From NCBI RefSeq assembly GCF_005484805.1, contig NZ_CP039432.1:2356001-2420000 (forward strand): DNA of 64,000 nt, written 5' to 3'. The notes beneath the pieces were generated by a model. The model searched no databases and had not been told where the DNA came from. It saw nothing but the letters and a program-made list of their open reading frames with translations. Of this stretch, positions 26,925 through 35,397 are shown piece by piece. The position numbers and the translations under genes were made by a program. The first letter of the stretch is position 1. The number at the start of each line of letters is the position of its first letter. Source of the stretch: Rhodococcus sp. SGAir0479 (GTDB lineage: Bacteria; Actinomycetota; Actinomycetes; Mycobacteriales; Mycobacteriaceae).

Positions 26925-28351
26925 TTCCCGGTGAGGTAGCGGAGTGGGAGCCAGGTGCCGGGTCGCCCTTCGACGGTGCAGATCCATCCGTAGGTGATGT
27001 ACTTGCCGCCGGCCGTGCCCTCTTCGACGGGATTCGAGTTCCGGATCTCATCGCCTACCCGATAGAACGTGCGGGTACCGGTGGGGATCGCAGTGCCCCG
27101 GTCGACACGTTGAGCCGGGGCGGTGCCGGTTTCGATCGTGAACCCACTCCGCGTGATGGCCCGATACGTCAGGTCGGCGATCTTCTGGTGCCCGAGGTCG
27201 GACGGATGAAGCTTGTCCACCATGTAGTAGGCGGCGACCTTGTTCATCGATGCCAGGTCGACCAGGATGGTGCGTTCACCGAACTCGGCGACGACGTCCG
27301 CCAGGACTTGGTTCAGGGCGAGGACTCCGGCGTCGGTGACCAGAGGTGTCCCGTAAGCGCTGTAGTCCACGAGCGTCGGCTGGTTCAGCACCGCGATCAA
27401 CGGGCACTCGGGTTCCGGAGCCTCCCACGACCAGTAGTCGACCGCGGTGTATTCGGAGACCCCAGACACGGTGCCGGTGATGGTGTGGACGCCCGGCGTC
27501 AGGCCCTTCAGTCGGAGCACGTGCGGCTGCACCGCGCCGGACCGGGCATTGCGGAACTCGTAGCTGGTGGCCGTCCCGCCGTCGATCTTGACGCTGTGTG
27601 TCGCGCCTTTCCCCGCGCCAGAGGGTGCGTGGTAGCCGATGCATACCGTGCCACCGGGGAAGTCCTCCGGCGTGGTGATCGTGTAGGCCGCGCCATCGGC
27701 GGACGCGTACCGGTACGACCCTCCTGAGTTGCGGTCCGTGGAAGCTGGCGCCGGCCAGGTGCCGGTGTACGAGAACGTGGGCGAGGTGTCCTCGAAGATC
27801 GCCCCGGCGCGAAGGCGTGAGAGCACGACCCGCATTGACTCTTTCACCGGGGCCAGGAGCGTAGTGGTGTTGCCGAGCGTGTTGGCGTCGTTGATGCCGT
27901 AGTTCAGAACGAACACGCCACCGGGTGGAGCGAACCCACGTTGGGTGGTCGAGGGGACGCCGGACCCTGCGACGGCTCCGCGACTGTTGCGGGTGACCTT
28001 CTGCAGGACGGCTGCCCACGATGCACCTGACGATTCGGTGGCGACCGCGGTGCCTGCGATGGCGTCCATGCGCTCGCTGAGTTGCAGCTTCTCCGCGAGA
28101 AGGGAGCCGTACCGACGGCCGACGTCGGATGCTCCGATGCCGAACGCGTAGGAATGACCCCACACCCCGAGTGCGCCGTCGCGGCTGCGGACGATCTTGT
28201 CCTGCCGCCCGTAAGTGGCGTTAGCTTCCTCCTTGGTCGGCCGGTCGGCCAGCCCTGCGTGGGCCCCGTCGATGCCGTCGAGGATCTTGTCGAAAAGTTG
28301 TTTCGTGGCGCGGGTGACCCCGCTGACAATGTTTGGTCGCTCCCATGCCAT
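26921..28351 (-). CDS. SGNH/GDSL hydrolase associated with the tail module
   Basis: 476 residues from ATG 28351 (MAWERPNIVSGVTR). After a ~45-residue N-terminal region, SGNH blocks appear split: GVWGHSYAFG (Ser), FVLNYGINDANT (Asn), and far later DKLHPSDLGHQKI (Asp/His), with a ~130-residue beta-sandwich insert (SPTFSYTGTWPAPAS to VSGVSEYTAVDYWSWE) between them. A ~75-residue beta tail domain follows. In phages such proteins sit on the tail tip and de-esterify surface polymers. Its place between major tail protein and chaperones suits a virion enzyme. Confidence 0.78.
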   Translation of the reverse strand: MAWERPNIVSGVTRATKQLFDKILDGIDGAHAGLADRPTKEEANATYGRQDKIVRSRDGALGVWGHSYAFGIGASDVGRRYGSLLAEKLQLSERMDAIAGTAVATESSGASWAAVLQKVTRNSRGAVAGSGVPSTTQRGFAPPGGVFVLNYGINDANTLGNTTTLLAPVKESMRVVLSRLRAGAIFEDTSPTFSYTGTWPAPASTDRNSGGSYRYASADGAAYTITTPEDFPGGTVCIGYHAPSGAGKGATHSVKIDGGTATSYEFRNARSGAVQPHVLRLKGLTPGVHTITGTVSGVSEYTAVDYWSWEAPEPECPLIAVLNQPTLVDYSAYGTPLVTDAGVLALNQVLADVVAEFGERTILVDLASMNKVAAYYMVDKLHPSDLGHQKIADLTYRAITRSGFTIETGTAPAQRVDRGTAIPTGTRTFYRVGDEIRNSNPVEEGTAGGKYITYGWICTVEGRPGTWLPLRYLTGN

Positions 28352-28448
28352 GCGGGGCCACCCACCTTTCAAATGCGTTGTGGTCAGGCGATGATCAGGT
28401 CAGGCCCGATGACAGCCGAATTCGACTCGTCACCGATCATCGGGCCGA

Positions 28449-29054
28449 CTAAGGGGTTCCGGCGAGGTCATCCTCGGTGCGCAGGCGCTTGACCGGGGCG
28501 AGTGCGTGGAGCTCGAAGTCGAATGCGTCGATCGACTTCCCGTCCGCGATCGCGGAGGCCACCGGGGTGCCGAGGGTCATGCGCTCGCAGTAGTAGCCGA
28601 TGCCGTCGGACCGCTGCTTCGAGATCCACAGGAAGGCGAACTCTTCGTCGTCGGCGACGTCCCAGACGTAGATACCGCTGCCGGCCGAGGACTCCGTGAT
28701 CGAGCCACCCTGGAGAGCGGTCTGCACGGAGGCCCGCGAGTAGTCGTACGCCTTGAACTTCAAGACCTCCTCGCGGGGATCGCGAAGGATCTTGTACGGG
28801 GCGTCGCGGTAGTTCGCGGCGTGGAGCTTGGTGAGGTTCTGCGACGGGCTCTTCTGGATGCCGGCCTCGACGCCGCCGAACGCGGGCCACGTCACCGCGG
28901 GGATGGCGGGCGGGCCGGTGATCGCCGCGGTGAGCGGGAGCTCGGTGCCGGTGAGTTTGAACGCGTTCGAGGGGATCTTGGTGCCGGCAGGCGCGCGGAA
29001 CGCGTCGCCGTCCATCCAGGCGTAGGCGTTCTGGGGATTGGCGTGGTTGCTCAC
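28449..29054 (-). CDS. major tail protein
   Basis: 201 residues from GTG 29054, preceded by AGGAGG. It contains the fold typical of actinophage tail tubes: MDGDAFRAPAGTKIP near the N-terminus, GGVEAGIQKSPSQNLTKLHA, and FKAYDYSRASVQTALQGGSI in the middle. Its position after the tail terminator and upstream of the tail chaperones and tape measure supports it. A 15-bp hairpin lies in its leader. It is followed by a 97-bp gap before the SGNH gene. Confidence 0.88.
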   Translation of the reverse strand: MSNHANPQNAYAWMDGDAFRAPAGTKIPSNAFKLTGTELPLTAAITGPPAIPAVTWPAFGGVEAGIQKSPSQNLTKLHAANYRDAPYKILRDPREEVLKFKAYDYSRASVQTALQGGSITESSAGSGIYVWDVADDEEFAFLWISKQRSDGIGYYCERMTLGTPVASAIADGKSIDAFDFELHALAPVKRLRTEDDLAGTP

Positions 29055-29102
29055 GGGTATTCCTCCTGCATGGGCTCACACGGTCGTGAGCGTCGATTGG
29101 TG

Positions 29103-29141
29103 GCCCGCCCGCGGATGCGCCAGGAACATCCGCGGGCGGGC
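29103..29141 (-). promoter_or_regulatory. perfect 15-bp hairpin in the leader of the major tail gene
   Basis: Arms 29103-29117 (GCCCGCCCGCGGATG) and 29127-29141 around a 9-base loop. There is no T tract. It may stabilise the abundant tail-protein mRNA, mark an mRNA processing site, or act as a terminator of the head operon. Confidence 0.65.
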
Positions 29142-29154
29142 GATCGGGGGTCGG

Positions 29155-29628
29155 TCAGGAGACCGACATCTTCAGCTCGACCCGTACGGGTGAGCGGTAC
29201 AACGGCATGTCGTTGGCGCGGGACTTGTCGGTGAGCGCCAGGGGGCCGTCTCTCCACTCCCCCCGCCAGGTCCCGTTCCGCCACTGCACGGGGCGGGCGC
29301 GGCCGATCAATTCACCGGCGAGCGCGGCGATGTTCCACGCTGTCTCTTCCGGGTCGGTGTGACAGAACGCGTCGATGATCGCGGGATCGTCGGTCGCGGC
29401 CATCACCTCGATCGGCGGCACGCACGCGTCGATTTGCACCCACGGCCGCCGCAGCATCGGATCGGTACCGGTGTTCGCGGACGGCCGCACGAGTACGAAC
29501 GGGCGCGTGATCTGCTCCGGAGTGTCCCGAGTCGAGATCAGATGCGCCGGAACGACGTCGGTGAACTCGGGCGTGTTGACGAGGAAGTCGCGCACCGCTG
29601 CCGGCGCGAACGGCATGACGATCCTCAT
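29155..29628 (-). CDS. tail terminator protein
   Basis: 157 residues from ATG 29628, overlapping the previous gene by 4 bp. The sequence (MPFAPAAVRDFLVNTPEFTD, WVQIDACVPP, CHTDPEETAWNIAALAGELI) fits the alpha/beta fold of lambda gpU / HK97 gp-type tail terminators, which cap the tail tube at the neck. It occupies the canonical slot just before the major tail protein. Family call by position and size, not by a diagnostic motif. Confidence 0.7.
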   Translation of the reverse strand: MRIVMPFAPAAVRDFLVNTPEFTDVVPAHLISTRDTPEQITRPFVLVRPSANTGTDPMLRRPWVQIDACVPPIEVMAATDDPAIIDAFCHTDPEETAWNIAALAGELIGRARPVQWRNGTWRGEWRDGPLALTDKSRANDMPLYRSPVRVELKMSVS

Positions 29629-29927
29629 CGCGGCTGCCACCCGGAGTATTCGCCGAACCGTGCGGCGTTGTTCGTCAGCACTGCGTGCGGCGGGGTGTCA
29701 ACGGTGCCGTACTCCTTGAAGATCGAGTCCTCGTCCTCGTCGACGACGAAGACCCGGTCGCCGTCCGCCTCGACCGTGATGCCGTCGCGGTAGTCACCGG
29801 TGAGGACCGGGGCGTCGGCCCGGGCGCCCTGGGCGATCTCCATGCCGATGTCGAGACGGTCATCGAACGACGCTTCGATCGCTTCGGCCTTGGCCGCGCC
29901 CGGGTAGACGACGAACCGCGTGGGCAT
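29625..29927 (-). CDS. HK97 gp10-like neck/tail completion protein
   Basis: 100 residues. It contains EIAQGARADAPVLTGDYRDGI and KEYGTVDTPPHAVLTNNAARF, the pattern (R..AP..TG.Y.......E.GT...P.....A) of HK97 gp10-family connector proteins that join head and tail. Its ATG follows the previous gene without a gap. Confidence 0.82.
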   Translation of the reverse strand: MPTRFVVYPGAAKAEAIEASFDDRLDIGMEIAQGARADAPVLTGDYRDGITVEADGDRVFVVDEDEDSIFKEYGTVDTPPHAVLTNNAARFGEYSGWQPR

Positions 29928-30223
29928 CAGGACTCCGCGGCCGCGCGAGGTCGACGAGAGCGCTTCGGCGCCGCCTCCGTCTCGGGAGTCGCGGGCACCT
30001 CGACGTCCACGGTGTCGGCCGGGAGCGGGTCCGGGTCGACCGGAAGATCGGCGGAGACCGGATCGGGCTCGTCCACGATCGGCACACCGTCGGCGATGTC
30101 CTCGGCCTCGAGGGAGGCGAGGTACGTGAGGTGTTCGACGTGGCGGTCGGATCCGCGGGTCGTCGAGACGGTCCGTCCTTCTGGATCGGTGAATGTGACG
30201 ACGTCGGAATGGTCTTCGGACAT
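29927..30223 (-). CDS. acidic phage protein in the connector region, unknown
   Basis: 98 residues. The first 45 residues are ordered (VVTFTDPEGRTVSTTRGSDRH, HLTYLASL); then comes an acidic Pro/Asp/Val-rich stretch (~45-80) and a basic end KRSRRPRAAAES. It lies between the head-closure and gp10-like genes. Similar unnamed proteins occur here in actinophages; no function can be read from the sequence. Confidence 0.6.
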   Translation of the reverse strand: MSEDHSDVVTFTDPEGRTVSTTRGSDRHVEHLTYLASLEAEDIADGVPIVDEPDPVSADLPVDPDPLPADTVDVEVPATPETEAAPKRSRRPRAAAES

Positions 30224-30225
30224 GG

Positions 30226-30600
30226 TTACTCCTTCATGTCGGATGCTGAGCGCACGATCGCGGCGATGTAGGCGACGCGGCGCGAGCCGCGTGCAGGTCG
30301 TCGGGGCCGCGGTGTGCCGACGACTTGATAGGTGGTCCCGTCCTCACCGCGGAAGCGGTCGCGGCGCTGCGGCATGCGCGGAATACCTGGGTCGAGCAGC
30401 AGCACCGCGCCGGACGTCTCGTGGCCGTTCTCGATCTCGGTGTTCCCGACGTCGATCGACGACGAGGTGAGCTGCCGCTGCTGCAGCAGCCCCGTCCACG
30501 GGATCTCGATCGGCCGGCCCGGAAGCCGGTTGTTGGTCACCGGGTCGATGGTGGGTTCACTGTCGGCGAGCAGGGTCCACTTCTCGGGCAGCTTCCTCAC
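30226..30600 (-). CDS. head closure / stopper protein
   Basis: 124 residues from GTG 30600, overlapping the preceding stop as GTGA. The order WTLLADSEPTIDPVTNNRLPG, then GAVLLLDPG and RDRFRGEDGTTYQVVGTPRP fits the small beta-barrel of SPP1 gp16-type stoppers that close the connector after packaging. Position between adaptor and gp10-like protein agrees. Confidence 0.68.
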   Translation of the reverse strand: MRKLPEKWTLLADSEPTIDPVTNNRLPGRPIEIPWTGLLQQRQLTSSSIDVGNTEIENGHETSGAVLLLDPGIPRMPQRRDRFRGEDGTTYQVVGTPRPRRPARGSRRVAYIAAIVRSASDMKE

Positions 30601-30998
30601 CGCACACCGCCGATCCGGATCGAGAACGCGCCGCCGGTGCCATCCGCGCCCGGGGATAGCGAGTTGATCTCGCTCTTGGAAAACCAGATCAGGTCCGGGC
30701 CCGCGGTGTACGTGGTGGACAGCTCGGGGAACTGTTCACTGCGGGTGAGGATCCCGATGCGCAGCGACTCGAGCGCGCGCGCCACCGCGGCGGCGAGGGT
30801 GCCCCGCACCTGGTCGACGTCGAGCTTGCCGGCCGCGACCCGCTCGTCGAGACGAGGGACGAGGGATCGGAGCTTCGGCGCGGCGAACACGATCAGTTGT
30901 TCGATGCGCGCGAGCTCCGTTTCGTCGGGCGTCTCGCCGAGCAGGTCGGCGACGTTGGCTGCGGTGATGTACTTCTCAGGCGTCGCCGGAGTCGTCAT
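30597..30998 (-). CDS. head-tail adaptor protein (gp6/gp15-like)
   Basis: 133 residues. All-helical start (YITAANVADLLGETPDETELARIEQLIVFA), then RGTLAAAVARALESLRIGI and LSTTYTAGPDLIWFSKSEIN, the arrangement of HK97 gp6 / SPP1 gp15-type adaptors that dock on the portal. Overlaps the upstream gene by 23 bp. Confidence 0.72.
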   Translation of the reverse strand: MTTPATPEKYITAANVADLLGETPDETELARIEQLIVFAAPKLRSLVPRLDERVAAGKLDVDQVRGTLAAAVARALESLRIGILTRSEQFPELSTTYTAGPDLIWFSKSEINSLSPGADGTGGAFSIRIGGVR

Positions 30999-31374
30999 CA
31001 GGCTCTCCCGCGGCGGTGACGTCGGCGGCGAGATCGGCGTCGGCGGCGACCTCGTGCGCAGCGATCGCGGCGAGGATCTCGTCCTTGTTCTTCGCCCCGT
31101 CGAGGTCGATGCCTTCGCGGCCGGCGTACGCCTTCAGCGCGGGCACCTTCCACTTGTCGTTCGGTGCGCCCTCCGGAATTTCCGGCGCCAGACGATTGAT
31201 CTCGATCTTCGGGACGGCCAGTGCCGGCACCGCGGCGGCGTCGCCGATGCGGTAGCCGTGGCGGGCGAAGTAGGACAGGGCGTTGTGGTCGTCAGTCTCG
31301 CCGCGGCCGTTGATGAACGCGACGCCAGCGACGATTCCGGTGTAGCCCTCGACGGGGGTTGTCACAGCAGTCAT
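30976..31374 (-). CDS. phage protein with HeH/SAP-like segment next to the capsid gene
   Basis: 132 residues; the ATG overlaps the capsid stop (TGATG). The N-terminal half (GYTGIVAGVAFINGRGETDD, HGYRIGD) resembles short proteins found after actinophage capsid genes; the C-terminal half KWKVPALKAYAGREGIDLDG...KDEILAAIAAHE has a helix-extension-helix look, as in Rho-N or SAP-type DNA-binding segments. The tail is acidic. Role unknown; perhaps capsid decoration or DNA contact. Confidence 0.6.
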   Translation of the reverse strand: MTAVTTPVEGYTGIVAGVAFINGRGETDDHNALSYFARHGYRIGDAAAVPALAVPKIEINRLAPEIPEGAPNDKWKVPALKAYAGREGIDLDGAKNKDEILAAIAAHEVAADADLAADVTAAGEPDDDSGDA

Positions 31375-32378
31375 CACGCCACCTTGATGTTGCGGAACAC
31401 GGCTGCGGCCTTGGTGGCCTTCAGCGCGACGGACACGGGGCCGAGCTCGACCTCGCCCTTCTTCACCGCACCGGAGGTGGAGAAGTCGGGCAGCCAGGTC
31501 TGGACGAGCTGGCTGCCGACGGTGGTCACACCGTGGAAGCCATCGAGGCCGACGCGGAACGCGTACAGATCGGTGAGACCGGTCTGGGCGGTGCCGATGG
31601 TGCGGGACTCGATCGGGATGATCGGATCGTTGGTGCCGGCCTTCGCGCCCGGGTCGGCGAACACGATGCCGCCGTACGTCTCGCGCTCGACAGGGCGGCC
31701 GTTCGCGCCGATCAGGCCCTCGACCGGGTCCTTGGTGTACATTCCAGCGCGCCGCGCGGCCGCACGGACCCGGGCGAGGGCGCGGGAGTTACCGAGGATG
31801 ACAGTCGGGCTGCCGTCGAGCAACGAGAGGAACTCGTCGATGGCGTCGAGCGCCTTGTGCTCGGCGCGCGTGTTGGTGTCGAAGTCCGTCCAGTCGGTGA
31901 CGGAGGTTCCCCGGAACTCGGTCGAGCTGCCCGTGAGCGCCTTGTCGAGGCCGTCGAAGCCGGCCGCGTCGACGGCGGTGTCGCCGTTGATCACCTCGTC
32001 CTGGAACTTGGTGACCGCGGCCTTGATCTTCTGCTGCAGGTTCACCGCGACAGCGGCGGACGCGGCGGGCCCGATCGAGGCGATGACGCGGTCGACCTCG
32101 AACGCTCCGCCGAGCACGGCGAGTTCGGTGGTCTTCGGCACGGTGGTGACGTTCTGCGGCGTGTACTCGGTGTTGAGCGGCCGGAACGCGGCCGTCGCCT
32201 GCGTGACCAGGCGCCGGTACCCGTAGGTGAGCGTGGCACCGCCACCGGCCGGGTTCACGGCCTGGTCGAAGGTCAGCGCGTCGAGAACGGCGCTCTCCTT
32301 GCGGAACTCGTCGATGACCGTGGGGTCGTAGTCGGTCTGGGCGTTGTTCTTCGCCTCAGCCAGGGTGGTCGGTGCCAT
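31374..32378 (-). CDS. major capsid protein, HK97 fold
   Basis: 334 residues from ATG 32378. Hallmarks: N-arm and E-loop region (FRKESAVLDALTFDQAVNPAG), a long helix (VAVNLQQKIKAAVTKFQDEV), and the P/A-domain pattern around ALDAIDEFLSLLDGSPTVILGNSRALARVRAAARRAG with a substrate-like GGIVFADPG near the end. It is preceded by a scaffold gene and followed by connectors, the standard order. No protease gene was seen, so maturation uses the separate scaffold. Confidence 0.9.
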   Translation of the reverse strand: MAPTTLAEAKNNAQTDYDPTVIDEFRKESAVLDALTFDQAVNPAGGGATLTYGYRRLVTQATAAFRPLNTEYTPQNVTTVPKTTELAVLGGAFEVDRVIASIGPAASAAVAVNLQQKIKAAVTKFQDEVINGDTAVDAAGFDGLDKALTGSSTEFRGTSVTDWTDFDTNTRAEHKALDAIDEFLSLLDGSPTVILGNSRALARVRAAARRAGMYTKDPVEGLIGANGRPVERETYGGIVFADPGAKAGTNDPIIPIESRTIGTAQTGLTDLYAFRVGLDGFHGVTTVGSQLVQTWLPDFSTSGAVKKGEVELGPVSVALKATKAAAVFRNIKVA

Positions 32379-32410
32379 ATCGGCTCTCCTTCAGTGTGGG
32401 ACCGTGACGA

Positions 32411-32967
32411 TCAGCTGCTGTAGTGGCTGCTCATCGCCTCGGTGAGGTTCGTGTGTGTCGTCTTGCCGCCTCCGCGGCCCTGGGACGGGTCCGGGGCCGG
32501 GTTCTTGGTCGCCGGGGTCGCTGCGCCGAGCAACTCCTTGAAGCTCTCGGCATCGGCGACGAGCTCGTCGAGCGTGGCGCCCTGCAGCCGGCCGGCCGCC
32601 GACAGCGGCAGACCAGCCTTGGCGGCTGCCTCGTACCGGAGCGCCTTCGTAGCGTTCTCGGCGGCCGTCCGCTCGAGCTCGGCACGCTGCTCGGCGTCGC
32701 GCTCGGCTTGGGTCTTCTGGGCGTCCTCGAACTCCTTCACGCGGTCCGCGAGCTCCTGCGCGCGCTGCTCGGCCGCAGCCCGCGCCTCTCGCTCGCTACG
32801 GAGCGCCTTCATCCCGCCTTCGCCGAGCGGCTCTCCTTCCGGCTTCGCCGGATTGGTCGGAGCAGGCGCAGGCGGTGTCGGGTTGGCCGGCGGCGTCGCG
32901 CCGCCTTCACCACCCGGCCCACCTTCGGGGCATTGAAGTACCGCAGCCAGGGCCGGTTCTTGCGCAT
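32411..32967 (-). CDS. capsid scaffold protein (frame changes near 32927)
   Basis: ATG 32967, with GGAGGA before it, reads MRKNRPWLRYFNAP, then must shift by -1 near the CCCC run at 32927-32930 to reach EGGPGGEGGATPPANP, PAKPEGEPLGEGGMKAL and the long helix RSEREARAAAEQRAQELADR, ending SSHYSS. Adding one C restores a single ~185-residue protein. The second frame alone has no start except ATG 32812, which would drop the conserved-looking PLGEGG segment. Composition (Pro-rich head, long coiled coil) and position upstream of the capsid gene fit a scaffold. Confidence 0.72.
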
Positions 32968-33056
32968 GACGATGTCCTCCATCGCGGAGTCGGTCCGCGG
33001 CGCATCGCGCGCCGCAGTTCGTGAATCCCCACCGGTCGGCGGGAAGAGTGTGCCGC

Positions 33057-34058
33057 CTACGCGGCGCCGAGCACGTACCCGTTGATCCGGAGCAGGCGCA
33101 GTGCCTGCTCCCGGGATTCGGCGAGTTCGTAGATCGCTTCGGGCATCAGCCGCGGCGTCCGGCGCGCGGTGCGTCCGCGCGACCGGATGACCTTGCCGGC
33201 GATGCCGCGTTTCGTGACGCCCTCGGTCGTGGTGAACAGCTGCTGCCCGTACACGTTCTGCCGCTGCAGTTGCCCCGCGGCGTCGAGCCCGTGCGCACCG
33301 CGGCGGGCGTTGACGACCTGGTTGATGTCGGCGCCGTCGCGGATCGCTTCCGCGCCAGCCGCCGTGAACAACTTGTCCTGCTGCTCGGTGTCGAGGGAGT
33401 CGAAGAACTTCCGCGGTTCGGTGGTGAGGTCGCCGGCAGTGTTCTCGGTCGCCGGGATGTGCCGACAGTTGCACTTCGGGTGCCGCAGGAAGCCCGCGCT
33501 GTAGCGGTAGAAACGCCCAGCGAGGACCACACACCGCGAACACGACGGCGGCACCAGCATCCGCACGTATCCCACCCGCGGCCGGGCAGCGATCGCCAGC
33601 CCGGTCGCGACGCGCGAGGCGTCTGCGAGTTGGGTGTGCATGCGCAGCATCAGCGCATGCAACCCGGGCCCGCGCCACGCCTGCAGCGCCGCAACCGATC
33701 CGGGCTCGGCCGACTTCCCGACCGCACCCTTCGCGGTGATCACGGCGCCATACAGCAATGAATCGAGCGGGCGGCCGTCGGAGGCGATGCCGACGAGGCG
33801 GGACTGGTTGATCTCGACATCCGGGTCGACCGGAGTTCCTGCCTCGTCGAGTGCGCCGGCGACGTACTCGTCGGCGCCCATCACCGCACGCTCCTGGCCG
33901 ACCGCCAGGAGACCGGTCAGCTCATCGACGTGCTCAGCGAACCACGCATCGAAGTCCGCCGGCGGGCGACGCCCCCAAATCCGCTCGGCTCGGGCGAGGA
34001 CGACCCCGCTGATCTTGCGCTGTTCCTCGTAATGATCAGTTGCCGCCTGCAGGATCAT
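33057..34058 (-). CDS. MuF-like capsid morphogenesis protein
   Basis: 333 residues from ATG 34058, overlapping the portal gene by 23 bp. The C-terminal half holds the minor-head motif: PSCSRCVVLAGRFYRYSAGFLRHPKCNCRHIPA, with CxxC and HPxCxCxH. Such proteins bind the portal inside the capsid; in some phages they carry effector domains, but none is evident here. Position after the portal is canonical. Confidence 0.85.
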   Translation of the reverse strand: MILQAATDHYEEQRKISGVVLARAERIWGRRPPADFDAWFAEHVDELTGLLAVGQERAVMGADEYVAGALDEAGTPVDPDVEINQSRLVGIASDGRPLDSLLYGAVITAKGAVGKSAEPGSVAALQAWRGPGLHALMLRMHTQLADASRVATGLAIAARPRVGYVRMLVPPSCSRCVVLAGRFYRYSAGFLRHPKCNCRHIPATENTAGDLTTEPRKFFDSLDTEQQDKLFTAAGAEAIRDGADINQVVNARRGAHGLDAAGQLQRQNVYGQQLFTTTEGVTKRGIAGKVIRSRGRTARRTPRLMPEAIYELAESREQALRLLRINGYVLGAA

Positions 34059-35397
34059 CGGTACCCCGATTCTCGTTCAGCGGTCGGGTGAGGAACGCGC
34101 CCAAGCCCTCGGCGGCTTCCTGCTCGAGGTACTTGCGCTCGCGGGCCTTGCGGGCTTCGCTCCACCCGAGCTCGTCCCACGCGCCCTCGCGGGAGAGGAT
34201 CTCCTTGCCGCCGGTCATCTTGTTCAGACCGTCGACCTTCTGCGCGAACGTCGGGGTGCCGGCGTCGTGCCACTCGACCCGGATCAGATCTCCGTCCGGC
34301 CACACGCCTGTCCGCAGGCGTTCGGCGATGCCGAGGACCCAACCCCAGCAGTCGCCGAACATCCGCTGTTGCTTCTCGCAGCGGGTGATCAGACGGTTCT
34401 CCGCAGCCCGGATCGCGCCCTCAGCAGGGGGGTTCGCGGTCGAGATGCCGAAGTAGTCCGGCGGCAGCCCCGTGATGGACGACATCTGCTCGGAGAGCAT
34501 GGTGACTACCTTCGTGAAGTTCGCCAGATCAGCGGCGTCGAAGTTGCCGAACTTCGCGGCCGGGTTCGCAGCTGCCTTCATCGCGGTGAAGTATGACTCC
34601 CAGACCGCGAGCGGCTCTCCGTTCTCGTCGACGAAGTCGCCCTTCGAGACGCCTACCGCCCATTTGTCCGGCACTGAATGCGACTCGGCTGCTACCTGCA
34701 GGTTCATCAGCTGCCGACCGACCATGTCGGTCGGGCCGATCAGCGGGGCGATCTCTGAGCGGCCCACGAATTTGCCGGCGCGAGGGCGGTTGAGGAACAG
34801 CACGATCGGGACCCGCCCCAGGCCGTGCCGGTCGCGCTTCTCCTCGACCAGTCGGCCGAATATGTTCGTACGGAGACTGATCGTCTCGTCCGGAAGGTAG
34901 AGCGTCGCGGCCTGCCGACCGATGTCGTCGACGTACGTGCGCAGGGCCGCCGTCAGGCGGCGGCTCTGTTGATCGACGATCGAGGTCATGTGCTCCGGGG
35001 ACTCCACCCGAATCAGGGGGCGGCCGGACGGGTCCGGGTTCGTACCCACCGACACGTAGGAACGGCGGTAGATCAGCGCGTCGAGGTGCGCCAGCATCGA
35101 CTGCGAATCGAGGTTCGATGCGTTCCAGTCCAGCATCATCTCCTCGTCCGCGAGTTCGGTGTCCGGACGGATGATCATCTTGACGTTCAACCGATCGTTG
35201 ATCGCGTCGACGGCGATCTGCGGCCATGCGAGGGCGAACTCGAAGACCCGTAGCTCCGGCGGGACGGCGAGGCCGATCGTCGGAATGATCTGCTCTGCGT
35301 TGTAGTACGCGTCGAACTTTTTGTCCTCTCTGCGTTCACGCGTCGCGTTCGTACGCAGCTCCCGCAGCATCGCCGACTCAGCCGAAGACAGACCCAC
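34036..35397 (-). CDS. portal protein
   Basis: 453 residues. SPP1/gp6-type portal features include the N-terminal helix and clip region (YYNAEQIIPTIGLAVPPELR), NVKMIIRPDTELADEEM, and the long helical region ending in the crown (AAENRLITRCEKQQRMFGDC, SREGAWDELGWSEARKARER). It forms the dodecameric DNA channel and docking site for terminase. Start taken at GTG 35397, 10 bases after AGGAGG; GTG 35418 is also open. It overlaps the terminase nuclease gene by 20 bp. Confidence 0.88.
   Translation of the reverse strand: MGLSSAESAMLRELRTNATRERREDKKFDAYYNAEQIIPTIGLAVPPELRVFEFALAWPQIAVDAINDRLNVKMIIRPDTELADEEMMLDWNASNLDSQSMLAHLDALIYRRSYVSVGTNPDPSGRPLIRVESPEHMTSIVDQQSRRLTAALRTYVDDIGRQAATLYLPDETISLRTNIFGRLVEEKRDRHGLGRVPIVLFLNRPRAGKFVGRSEIAPLIGPTDMVGRQLMNLQVAAESHSVPDKWAVGVSKGDFVDENGEPLAVWESYFTAMKAAANPAAKFGNFDAADLANFTKVVTMLSEQMSSITGLPPDYFGISTANPPAEGAIRAAENRLITRCEKQQRMFGDCWGWVLGIAERLRTGVWPDGDLIRVEWHDAGTPTFAQKVDGLNKMTGGKEILSREGAWDELGWSEARKARERKYLEQEAAEGLGAFLTRPLNENRGTDDPAGGN

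Noticed and set aside
28384-28440. 18-codon ORF MIGDESNSAVIGPDLIIA between SGNH and major tail genes
   Set aside because: Reads protein-like, but has no RBS and no overlap support; too short to defend.
32809-33678. 289-codon frame over MuF and the start of the scaffold gene
   Set aside because: Only its last part (from ATG 32967) matters, as the start of the scaffold; the rest is a shadow of the MuF gene.
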